From Casuarina equisetifolia (taxonomy: Eukaryota > Streptophyta > Magnoliopsida > Fagales > Casuarinaceae), in contig CM052354.1 of assembly GCA_028551475.1 (NCBI GenBank), positions 25,691,258 through 25,755,257 of the forward strand: DNA of 64,000 nucleotides, in the 5' to 3' direction. Under the pieces are notes generated by a model. That model ran no database searches and was not told the DNA's origin. It was given only the letters and a program-made list of their open reading frames with translations. Positions 12,680-22,322 of the stretch are shown here, piece by piece. The translations under genes were made by a program, and so were the position numbers. Every line of letters starts with the position of its first letter. Positions within the stretch are counted from its first letter, which is position 1.

Positions 12680-13141
12680 TCAGTGTAAAACACTACAATT
12701 CATTACAGAAGATGGTTTACTAGATGAATTGTAAAGTACAAAAGGTACGCCATAAGCATCATTAGCAAAATGGTGATGCCGACCACATCTAGATACTAAG
12801 TAGTAAAGTCCATCGTGCATCCTACCCAGTCCCGTCACTGTCCCAGTCCATATGTACTGAAAAAGGAAAAAATGGGGGTAAAAGATGACTCGACAGTGGT
12901 TGTCTTGGCAATATTTGGTAATGGATATTAAATTTGCATTAAAAGTCGATGAATAGAGTATGGTTTTAAGGATATGACCATTGGGTAAGTGCACTGAACC
13001 AATGTGAGTAACAGGAATTGTGTGACCATTAGGTAAATGTACAATCCTAGATGCATGCTTACATGGCTTAGGAGATATCAAACAATCAAAGTTACCAGTA
13101 ACATGATCACTAGCTCCTGAATCTATAATCCAATTCAACAA
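12680..13141 (-). pseudogene. Protease / GAG-pre-integrase region of copia element 1
   Basis: The frame begins near WIIDSGASDHVTG, where DSGA is the aspartic-protease active site. It continues into the beta-rich body with LPNGHTIPV and then the region leading to integrase. A stop lies at 12,680, so protease and integrase are no longer in one frame. Confidence 0.85.
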
Positions 13142-13375
13142 AGATTTTAGTTCTTAGGAAATACCTGGTCCTGATGAGGTAGAAAGGCCATTAAGGAGAG
13201 TAACAACCTTGTCATAATCATCAGCATTAAGTTCCAAAGTTTGCTTGTCAGTGGACACCACAGAGGCTACTTGATTGGTGGTCGTTTGCTTGTCCACTTT
13301 CCCTTTCCCTTTTTTCTTGTTGGAATTTCCCGGGAGCTGATAGCATTGTTCTTTACTATGTCCAATGGTTCCACA

Positions 13376-13651
13376 CTAGGCACAAGGCACCAAGAAATAG
13401 CATTCAGAAATTTGGTGACCATTGCGGCTACAATGGGTGCAAGTTAAATTCCGTCCAAGGGAAGAAGTAGAATTTTTTGAGCCGGTAGTAAAATTCTGGG
13501 GGCGCTGAACGGCATGCAGTTCGCTACCGTGACTAAACGACAAGTTGTTTAGTGAGTGGGGTGCCAGCCCGCTGAAAGAGGCGCAGCCCAACGCACCTGG
13601 GCTGCCCGCAGTGAGGTCTGCATGTGGCCCGCTGGCAAAACGACCCAACAA
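13376..13651 (-). pseudogene. Zinc-knuckle part of copia element 1 gag
   Basis: It contains CTHCSRNGHQISECY, a CCHC nucleic-acid-binding knuckle of the nucleocapsid type (C-X2-C-X4-H-X4-C), after a low-complexity Ser/Gly/Pro stretch. Confidence 0.82.
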
Positions 13652-13928
13652 ACTGGACCCATGTGCGGTCTGATCAATCAGACTCGACCCGCCCGTATGC
13701 GACCCACCCAGATGGTGGCCCGACCCGCCCAGATGCTAACCCGACAGACCCGACGCAAGACCCGTCTTCCCTAATGGTCTCTGATGAGCAGAGAAGGCCA
13801 TGGAATGGCCACGAACGCTGCTGGCCAAGATGCGGGTTGATTCCTTGTCACGAACCTGCGTAATAGCATCTTCAAGGGTTGGTAATGGGCGATTGTTCTA
13901 GATTTGAGAGCTGAGTTGGGCATAGCTC

Positions 13929-14205
13929 TCATTCAATCCCGAGGAGAAACTCCACAAGCCTTCCTTCATCTTGATATTCTTCAAATTCATCAAGGCTGGA
14001 AATGAATGGATGTCGGATTGCGAGATATGCGAAGAGCTGATCCCATAAATGCTCTAAACGCATCACATAATGGTCAACCGAGTTTGTCCCTTGAACACAG
14101 AGAGTAATGGCTCTCTTGACAGAAATGATTTCCTTGCTGCCCACTTTGGAAAACTTCTTGTGCAATTGGGACCAAACATCCTTCGCGCTTGTTGCATACG
14201 TGAAT
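13929..14205 (-). pseudogene. Middle part of copia element 1 gag, downstream of the nested gypsy insertion
   Basis: The minus-strand frame has a W-x-x-L-HKKF motif and further LTR-gag landmarks such as HYVMRLEHLWDQL. It continues the gag that begins at 20,241. The two pieces are separated by the gypsy element and its TGAAT duplication (14,201-14,205). Confidence 0.8.
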
Positions 14206-14539
14206 TGTAATAGTATTCAGTTACAAAGACACACAAGAGAGATTCTACTGCAAGACCTCTCTTCCAAACAGAAATACACAAGGGCTTTCAAAGAGCACAT
14301 TTAAACCTTCTCTAAGAGAGAGTAGTTCTCAGACTAACCTGGAAAGCTAGCTCCGGCGGCACTTCAGCAACGATCAGTGGGTAGTGCAGAAAATACAGTA
14401 AATAGACGATAGGGGATTCTCTCTCCGCTGCCTTCCTTTTTATCCTTCTTGATTGTTCCTTTAGCCAAAACGCACCACACCGCATAAGTAAATGTTTGAA
14501 TTACCACTCAGCCCCTTTCTAAACTCACAGTTTGTTACA
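14206..14539 (-). repeat. 3' LTR of nested gypsy element
   Basis: 334 bp, TGTAA...TTACA, paired with 19,514-19,847. About 98 percent identical by direct comparison. Confidence 0.95.
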
Positions 14540-14568
14540 ATCCCTACCCCTTCAACAAATCCTTGTCC

Positions 14569-14868
14569 TCAAGGATTAATTTTGAATGAGGGAAATTGTC
14601 TTCTGATGTACTCAATATCCTCCCAAGTTGAGGTGCACTCTGGGGAGTCTGACCACTGAATTAAAAGATCCACTCCAGCCTCATCACCTCTTCTCACCAT
14701 ACGTCGATCCAAAACCTTAAACGGCTCCACAAGTAATCTACCTTCTCCATCCAACATAGGTACTCCAGGATACATCTTACAATGTTTATCAATAGCTTCC
14801 TTAAGTTGAGACACATGAAAAACAGGATGGATAGTAGCATCTGGTGGAAGTGCTAACTTGTAAGCCAC
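14569..14868 (-). pseudogene. Integrase C-terminus and chromodomain of gypsy element
   Basis: The frame starts at VAYKLALPP, a conserved tail of chromovirus integrase, with HPVFHVSQLK. It ends with VDLLIQWSDSPECTSTWEDI, an aromatic-cage-type chromodomain strand followed by the terminal helix. Known: such domains steer integration to marked chromatin. It is in the same frame as the pol fragment to its right, from which a single TAA at 14,881-14,883 separates it. Confidence 0.88.
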
Positions 14869-14880
14869 TTTCCCAATGCG

Positions 14881-16353
14881 TTAGAAGATCATGAAAGGAC
14901 CATAATAACGGGAAGATAGCTTATAATCCCGTCTCTGAGAGAGGGAATACTGGCGATAGGGCTGAATCTTTAAATATACTGAATTCCCCACTGCAAACTC
15001 ACGTTTTGACCTCTTCTGATTTGCATAAAGTGTCATACGATCCTGACTTGCCTGAAGATGAGAGCGAATCACTTTTAGCCTTTGCACACGCTCTTGTAAA
15101 AAATCCTTCACATTTTCATCAGTAGTGGCCCCATAATTATGATAAGGTGGCTGTCTAGGTTTGTAACCATATAGGGCTTCAAAAGGGGTCATTTTAAGGG
15201 AAGAATGATAGTTAGTATTATACCACCATTCAGCTAGGGGAAGCCATGAATGCCATCTTTTGGGCCTCTCACCACTAGAACATCTCAGATATTGTTCCAA
15301 ACATTGGTTAACTCTCTTTGTTTGCCCATCTGTTTGAGGATGATAGGAGGTACTACGGTGAAGTTTCACACCCAAAGTTCTGAATAATTCATCCCAAAAC
15401 TTACTAAAAAATAAAGCATCTCGATCGCTTACAATAACCATTGGAAGGCCATGCAATTTCCCAACTCCCTCCATAAAAATGGCAGCCACCTGTGAAGCTA
15501 AAAAGGGGTGACTTAACCCCATAAAATGTGCATATTTAGTAAAGTGGTCAACTACCACTAGTATGGTATTTTTACCCTCACTCTTGGGTAGCCCTTCAAT
15601 GAAATCCATACTAACCTCTTGCCATGCCTGATCAGGAATCTTTAAAGGCTGCAATAAGCCTGGATATGGTACCCTTTCTGATTTATACCTTTGACAAACA
15701 TCACATCGGGATATACGATCAGCCACCATTTGTTTCATACCAAGCCAATGAAATTGTTGCTGAATCCTCTTGATTGTTCCTACAATTCCAGAATGCCCCC
15801 CAATACCAGAATCATGTAATTGTTGAATGATGGTCTCTCTTAATTTCCTATGACTCCTCACTACTATTCGACCATGATACCTTAATAATCCATTGTTCAA
15901 GCGGTACCCTGGATGACTATCAGGGTTTACTATCAAGCCCTCTAAAATGGGTGCCACCCATTTATCTCCTTCGTAACTTTGTATCACTTCTTGCATCCAA
16001 CGTGGTAGGAGAGTAGAAGTAGCTTGTAGCTGGAGGGGTTCTTTTTTAGAAGGAAGCCTGGAAAGCGCATCCGCTGCCTGATTCTCATGGCCCTTGTGGT
16101 ATTGAATCTCATAATCAAATCCCAATAGCTTAGTAAGCCATTTCTGTTGGACTGGGGTGGTGACTCTTTGTTCTAGCAAATACTTCAAACTAGAGTGATC
16201 AGTTCGAATGATAAAATGATTACCTAGTAAGTAAGATCTCCATCTCTGAACTGCCATCACAATCGCCAGTAATTCTTTTTCATATGTAGAAAGTCCCAAA
16301 TGCTTCGATGATAAGGCTTTGCTCAAGTAAGCAATAGGGTGCCCTTCTTGCAT
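14881..16353 (-). pseudogene. RNase H and integrase of gypsy element
   Basis: A 490-codon frame. It holds RNase H (HPIAYLSKALSSKHLGLSTY, TDHSSLKYLLEQR) and the zinc-binding H2C2 domain (HDSGIGGHSG ... CDVCQRYK). The integrase DDE residues follow: MDFIEGLP, IVSDRDALF and the HPQTDGQT region. Bracketed by TAA at 14,881 and TAA at 16,402. In both cases the context suggests an ancestral CAA. Confidence 0.93.
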
Positions 16354-16401
16354 TAGGACCGCGCCTATACCACCATAACTGGCATCTGTTTCTACAATAA
16401 A

Positions 16402-18273
16402 TTACTTAGTGAAATCCGGTGGGACCAATACCGGGGTAGAACTCATTGTCATCTTTAACTTTTGAAATGCATGCTCGGCTGTCTCATCCCATCTAAACCC
16501 ATTTTTCCGTAACAAGAGAGTCAATGGCCTAGTAAGTTGACCATAATTCTTCACAAACCTCCGATAATAACCTGTTAACCCCAGAAATCCACGTAATTCT
16601 CTAACAGATGTGGGTCGTGGCCATTGCAACATGCTTTCAACCTTCCTAGGATCAGCTTCAATGCCTTTTACTGAAACTATATGACTAAGATAATCAACCT
16701 GACGTTGGGCAAAAGAGCACTTACTTTGTTTGGCAAATAACTGGTGCTCTCGTAGCCTACGTAGAACCAAACGGAGGTGATGACAGTGATTTGGCAGATC
16801 TGGATTATACACCAAAATATCATCAAAGAATATTAGAATAAATTTCCTTAAGTATGGCTGGAAGACTAAGTTCATAAGGGCTTGAAATGTAGCAGGTGCA
16901 TTTGTCAGTCCAAAGGGCATGACCAAGAACTCATAATGCCCCTGATGAGTTCTAAAAGTTGTCTTGTAAACATCTGCCAGATGCATCCGCACTTGATGAT
17001 AACCAGATCTCAAATCAAGTTTTGAAAACCAAGTAGCCCCATGTAATTCATCTAACAACTCGTCAATCACTGGAATGGGAAATTTATCTTTAACAGTGAG
17101 ATCATTTAGGGCCCGATAATCTACACAAAACCGCCATGTTCCATCACTTTTTCTTACTAGTAAGACTGGAGAAGCAAACAGACTAGTGCTATGGTGAATA
17201 ATCCTTGTGCTTAACATCTCTTCCACCATTCTTTCAATCTCCCCTTTTTGCACGAACGGATACCGATGGGGTCGTAAATTGACTGGTTCACTTCCAGGTC
17301 GAAGGGGAATATGGTGATCAAACTCTCGTGGTGGTGGAAGCTTTGTAGGGGTTTCAAAAACATCCACAAACTCTACCAAGAGACTAGTAATCTCTGAAGG
17401 CATTCCATCTGTCTGAGGGTTCATAATAATTGACTGTAATTGTTCAGATTCCCATTCACATGGACTCGCAAGGCCTATCACTGACAAGGAACCCTCCTTT
17501 TTTTCTAATCCCTTAAGGGTAACTTTCTGCCTTGCCACATGCACTAATAACACATTACCTTTAATATCCAACTGGATTGGGTTAACAGATCGGATCCATT
17601 GCATACCAAGTACCATATCACAGCCACCCAATGGCAATAGTCGAACATCCGTTCTGAACTCATGTCCTTGAATGCACCACGGAAAGTTGCGACATCTCAT
17701 ATTTCCTGTTAAATGGGATCCGCCAGCTACCTTAACGGCAAAAGGAGGAATATTCTCTACCATGCAACCAATTTTCACAGCAACTTTTGAATCCACAAAG
17801 TTATGCGAGGACCCCGTGTCGAATAAAATAGTCATGACAATTTCAGCACTAGTCGCTTCCATTCTAAAAGCGGCTGGAGAGTCTCCTCCTGAAATTGCAA
17901 AAGTTGAAAGTGCCCCCTCTGTCTCCTCACCCTGAACTGGCTTTACAAGTTCAACATTCACTTCCGGAGCCACCTCAATGCTCTCCTCAATATCCTCTAC
18001 CCAATACAATTGTTTACTCTTACAACGGTGACCAAAAACCCATTTTTCATCGCAATAATAACATAGACACTTATCTTTTCTTTCTTGCATCTGTGCATCT
18101 GTAATTCGTTTAACTGGCCAGCGAGAAGAGCTTTGTACAGATGGAGTAGTAACTAGGGCTTTAGTGCCACTGCTAGCATGAGATCGACTCATTATTTCTG
18201 AATTCTGTTGTTTACGAAAAACTCGCGACCTGCTAGCTTGAATTTTCAATTGTTGTTCTTGGGCCAAAGTCAA
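16402..18273 (-). pseudogene. Zinc knuckle, protease and reverse transcriptase of gypsy element
   Basis: A 623-codon frame. It has a CCHC knuckle (CYYCDEKWVFGHRC) and an aspartic protease with ILFDTGSSHNFV. RT landmarks are PPPREFDHHI, RVEE-type boxes, FRVCVDYRALN-like (here WRFCVDYRALN), LDLRSGYHQ and IFFDDILVY, where active elements have a FxDD box. RNase H begins near LRGFLGLTGYYRRF. The RT FFDD box is intact. Confidence 0.93.
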
Positions 18274-18282
18274 CTGATATGC

Positions 18283-19445
18283 TTATTCTAAATCCACTGG
18301 GCGTAAGAAAATTAACTGAGACTGTAAGTCTGGTTTAAGACCCTGCATAAAATAACCCATAAAGAAATTCTCAGAAATGCCCGGATTTTGGAAACTGATT
18401 ACAGCCTTAAGTTCTTCAAACTTTTCAATATATTCCGCTGCTGTACCCAACTGTTTCACTTGATAAAAGTTCGCAATCACCAATTCATTTTCATTAATGG
18501 CAAAACGCCGACAAACATCTAACTGGAACTGATCCCAACTAATTCTCCCACGAGTTCGCTAGTAATAACGATACCATCTAGAAGCTCTTCCTTCCATATA
18601 CATAGAGGCAAATTTAACTTTCGAATGATCATCCACATCCTCAAATTGGAAGAAAGTTTCACACTTATCCAGCCATTCACGAGGATCTTGTCCATCAAAC
18701 TTTGGAAAGTTAACTCGGGGAAACCAAGAATGGGAGTTATGAACCTCAGAATTGGCATTGTCACGGTTTTGGTGGCCTCCCGAACATCCCCTGCGAAAAT
18801 TTAGGGCAGAATTTTCCTTGGGCAGCGGCGGGTGTGGCGGTTCTGGTGGTGGGCGTGGTGGCGGTCGGCCTCCTCTTCCAGCGGAAGTACTGCCACGACC
18901 TCCCGAATTTCGCCTCCATTCACGCCCTGAAGTCCATTCAACCAAAGGATTAACTTCAGCAACTAATTCTGCATCAGACTATGGGCTGTCAATGGGCCAC
19001 TTCGTCGTACTGTGGACGGCTCGCGGCTGAGAGTAGACGGACGCCGGCCCGGAGATGGGTCAGCAACATCTTCTGGGTTTGGTGCTCCAATGGAGGGCAC
19101 AGCTTTGGGGTTGGCCGTTTTCCGTTGACCCCCCACAGGCTCTGTGGATAAGGTGCGATGTGCTACTTGTTTCTCCTCCTCTTCCTCTGCGGTCACATCT
19201 TCCAAAATCACAGGACCTTTAGGCTCAATTGCAACCAGGTGGGCCTTGCTGGAAGTAACTGAATCTGCCCCTTGTTTTGCCAATAACTGAGCGGCCAATG
19301 TTTCTAAGACCCTTGCCATCCGATCGACCTTGCTTTCAAGTCCATCTTGAGAAAGCTTCAAGGCCCCAAGAGCATAAGTATTCTCATGAACATGGTCCTC
19401 CAACTTGGCTTCCAAGGCTTGCAAACGTGAGTCCAGACTTGCCAT
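18283..19445 (-). pseudogene. Gag of gypsy element, frameshifted and interrupted
   Basis: It starts at MASLDSRLQALEAKLEDHV (19,445), a coiled-coil N-terminus typical of chromovirus gag. A frame change occurs near 18,975, after which WLDKCETFFQFEDV and the capsid core follow in the pol frame. A TAG at 18,559-18,561 and a TAA at 18,283-18,285 break it further. The open frame upstream of 19,445 runs into the LTR and is not used as a start. Confidence 0.82.
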
Positions 19446-19513
19446 AACTTGGTTCCTGGTAACAATCGTGATTCCTAACCCCACAACGCCATGATCGGCG
19501 CTCTGATACCACT

Positions 19514-19847
19514 TGTAATAGTATTCAGTTACAAAGACACACAAGAGAGATTCTACTGCAAGACCTCTCTTCCAAACAGAAATACACAAGGGCTTTCAAA
19601 GAGCATATTTAAACCTTCTCTAAGAGAGAGTAGTTCTCGGACTAACTTGGAAAGCTAGCTCCGGCGGCACTTCAGCAACGATCAGTGGGTAGTGCAGAAA
19701 ATACAGTAAATAGACGATAGGGGATTCTCTCTCCGCTGCCTTCCTTTTTATCCTTCTTGATTGTTCCTTCAGCCAAAACGCACCGTACCGCATAAGTAAA
19801 TGTTTGAATTACCACTCAGCCCCTTTCTAAACTCACAGTTTGTTACA
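19514..19847 (-). repeat. 5' LTR of nested gypsy element
   Basis: Pair of 14,206-14,539. The PBS lies immediately inside at 19,500-19,511. Confidence 0.95.
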
Positions 19848-20241
19848 TGAATCGCTTGTAGAGATTTGGGGAGAGAGACGTAAGGAGCCATGAAAGAACA
19901 ACCCCATTACATCTCTCCCAATGTGGATAAAAGGGAGAAGTAGGGCTCGGATCTGGGAAAGAACCATCAAGGAGTCCAAATTTGTTCTTTCCCAGCAAGG
20001 CGTTCTTCATGTCTCTGCTCCAGGCTCTAAAATTAAGGGCTCCAAAAAGTTTCTCCGTGACAATGAGGATTCCCGTTCCATCGCTGGGATGGAGGTAAAG
20101 GGGGTCCCCTTGTTGTACGAGTGCGGTAGGATGGGGTTCTCTGGAGATGTGGGGAGGGGAGTGACGGCCTCGGCCTCGTGGTGGCGCATGCCGATGAGCT
20201 TGGGTGGAGCGGCCACGAGCTTGTTCTTCGTCGTTGCTCAT
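19848..20241 (-). pseudogene. N-terminal gag of copia element 1
   Basis: Opens at MSNDEEQARGRST (20,241) and has the copia-gag landmark LNFRAWSRDMKNALLGKNK, a tryptophan-containing capsid segment. It ends where the gypsy element inserted. The rest continues at 14,205 and below. Confidence 0.85.
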
Positions 20242-20536
20242 TGGAGGTAGGCGCGTATGGTGTTCGATGAAATGTTTGTGAGAGAACTAGGCAGAAAAGA
20301 GAGCAGAAACAGGGGAGCCTACAATCTGTTTGATGAAAAAATTCAAGGGAAATGGAGAAGAAGAAACGGTGGTGCTTGATTCAGGAATGATTCAAACATT
20401 AAGGAGGAAACAGTGATCAACCAAAACAAATCAAAAATGGATGATAACCAGTTTAAAAAAAAAAAGGGAAAAATAATGGTGCGGAAGCGAATGAAAAATG
20501 GTGGGTATAACAGGTCAAGCAACAAGATCAAACCTG

Positions 20537-20549
20537 CTCTTTGATACCA
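20537..20549 (-). other. Primer binding site of copia element 1
   Basis: On the minus strand TGGTATCAAAGAG directly abuts the 5' LTR. It is complementary to the 3' end of initiator-Met tRNA, the usual plant copia primer. Confidence 0.85.
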
Positions 20550-20756
20550 TGATAAGAAGAACACGATGAATTGGAAAGAATGAATCTTGTATTATCATCT
20601 ATATTCAACGTTACAAGAAGCAAGCAAAACCAACTATGGAAGGTAAATATACAAGGACATTAAACAACTACATTCTATTGTCCAAAGGTCCATAACGTGA
20701 CCTGAATAATAGCATTACACAATGTACAAAGGTGTGCAGCATCCATTTTCTCAACA
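20550..20756 (-). repeat. 5' LTR of copia element 1
   Basis: 207 bp, pair of 9676-9882, followed by the target duplication ATGAC. Confidence 0.93.
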
Positions 20757-21562
20757 ATGACGATGATGATGAAATGGGTATACTTGAGGCGATGTTAGCA
20801 GGGTATAGAAGTAGGAAAAATGTGGGTTCGCAGCATGAGGTGAAGGAGGTAGAGTCAGGTACTGAGGGTCCTGTTCTGGATGTTGATGAGATTGCTGGGG
20901 TTGATGGGGTTGATGGGGTTGGGTTTAAGGAGGACAATAATCGAAAGAGCTCGAGAAGGAATCATGGAAACAAGAAGAAGGGTAAAAGGAATGGTGGAGA
21001 CACTCCGACGGACGTAACCAATAAGATTGATGATCAGAGCCGGGAAACCAACGCAAATGGAAGTTCGAACTTGGAGGAACCCTCTTCTTCTCATGCTTTT
21101 GCAGAGGAGAGTAATGATAAAGAGAATGATCAGTCGGCTAGGAATAAAAAGGCTTCAAACCAACCTGTCGATAAAAAAGGGACTGGAAAGAAAGACACAA
21201 ATGCCAAATCAAAGAACTCGTCCAAACAAAAGAATTCGAAGGTAACTGTGTTTCATGATTAGTCTTCTTTCCTAGTTACCTCTCTTTTGGGTGATGCTGG
21301 TCGTTCTTGCTTGTTTCTTCTTAACTGTGATCATGTATTCCTTAATCAGGCAACATCGAAGAAATCTAGCAATGTATGTGATACGTGTGGAGAAGAGTTT
21401 GAAGCGAAGTAAGTTACTTCTCTTGCGATTCAAAGCTTCACCTATATTTTACGACCTTTTTCTGAACTTTCATTGATGGAATTTGAACGATGTTGTCATG
21501 GCAGGAATAAATTATATAAGCATTTGGGTGAAACAGGCCACGCTGCGCTGAAGTCTCGATGA

Positions 21563-22270
21563 GGAAACAAGTTTTGGCCAGTCTCAATTGTTTATTGTAT
21601 TCATTCGTATCGTAAATTTCTGAACTTTTGCAAAAAGACATGTAAAAATTCAGATTTTGTTGAGATAATAAGATTTCCAGTTTTTACACTTTTGTTTCTA
21701 TTCCCGTTTTGAAAATGAAATTTCAGACATTTTGTTTCTTGAATACAAATTGTATCCACTTTTGTTTCTATTCCTGTTTTAAAAATGAAATTGATGTGAA
21801 ACCAACTAGGTCAATTCAAGCTAACGGCTTAGTTCATATGTTGAGGTATCTTAGTAAGTACATGTTTAGACTACAACATAATCCAATAGGTTTAAGAAGC
21901 TCAAATTTAAAGGTTAGATATTTTTTAAAAATTTTGATATGTTTTGAATTCCTTAACTATTATTTTAATGTTCTTAAATTGTCAAAATTCTTAATTATCA
22001 TAATTTAGATGAATATAATTATTCTAGCATCAGAAATACTATGTAACAAAATTTAACATAAATTTTCTATATTCTAGAGCTAAAATGACTAAGACCATTG
22101 CTGGACAAATTCCTTTCTATATTCCTTTTGGGCACATCCCATTTACAACATCCATTTCGATTAGGTTTTTCTGAAATTAATCATCCAGATACTACCCTAA
22201 CCAGAAGAATCACTCAAATAACCTGGAGTTGTTGAATCCTGGACTATTAATATAACCTCCCCCGTTTACG
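21563..22270. other. Spacer between B1 and B2
   Basis: AT-rich 3' flank of B1 followed by the B2 promoter region. Blocks at 21,640-22,220 reappear in diverged form 3' of B2 (25,230-25,650) and upstream of B4 (48,000-48,640). This is expected if B and B' arose by tandem duplication. No gene seen. Confidence 0.6.
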
Positions 22271-22278
22271 TATAAATA
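22271..22278 (+). promoter_or_regulatory. TATA box of JJJ1 B2
   Basis: TATAAATA 45 bp before the B2 start codon, placing transcription start roughly 30 bp downstream and a very short 5' UTR. Confidence 0.7.
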
Positions 22279-22322
22279 GAGCAGCGGCCTCGCTTCTGGA
22301 GCGGAATACAACCAGGGCAAGC

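Larger units (their letters stand above)
14206..19847 (-). mobile_element. Ty3/gypsy chromovirus nested in copia element 1 gag (minus strand)
   Basis: 5,642 bp, flanked by a perfect TGAAT duplication (14,201-14,205 and 19,848-19,852). LTRs are both 334 bp, start TGTAA and end TTACA, with 6 differences by my count, so it is younger than its host element. PBS TGGTATCAGAGC (minus strand, 19,500-19,511) lies two bases inside the right LTR. Order is gag, protease, RT, RNase H, integrase, chromodomain: gypsy order with a C-terminal chromodomain. Small size and short LTRs fit the Reina group of plant chromoviruses (inference). Coding is one long frame broken by four in-frame stops and one frameshift. 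Confidence 0.95.
9676..20756 (-). mobile_element. Ty1/copia LTR retrotransposon 1 (minus strand), carrying a nested gypsy element
   Basis: It is bounded by a perfect 5-bp target duplication ATGAC (9671-9675 and 20,757-20,761). The empty site is visible in paralogue B3 at about 47,430. The two LTRs are both 207 bp, start TG, end CA and differ at 9 positions by my count. PBS is TGGTATCAAAGAG on the minus strand (20,537-20,549), matching initiator-Met tRNA. A purine tract lies beside the left LTR (9883-9895). Coding order read right to left is gag, protease, integrase, RT, RNase H, which is the copia order. Without the nested 5.6-kb element it is about 5.4 kb. Coding is broken in several places. 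Confidence 0.95.
8483..21562 (+). pseudogene. JJJ1-like J-protein, broken copy B1, split by a copia element
   Basis: Exon 1 is 8483-9675, resuming at 20,762-21,241 after an 11-kb retrotransposon. Exon 2 is 21,350-21,408 and exon 3 is 21,505-21,562. Layout is as in B2: J-domain with HPD, a basic/acidic coiled region, a C2H2 finger (CAVCGKKF...), an acidic tail and a second finger split over exons 2-3. Lesions seen: TAG at 8852-8854 and at 8954-8956 (both CAG in B3), TAG at 9239-9241 (GAG in B2), a 1-nt loss near 9563, and the insertion itself. The bases 5' of the ATG allow an in-frame TTG at 8465, but the ATG at 8483 is the conserved start. The last two exons keep good splice sites and an open frame. 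Confidence 0.9.

Noticed and set aside
19446..19589. Gag start of the gypsy element inside the LTR
   Set aside because: The frame is open by chance across LTR and PBS. The coiled-coil gag start at 19,445 fits the family.
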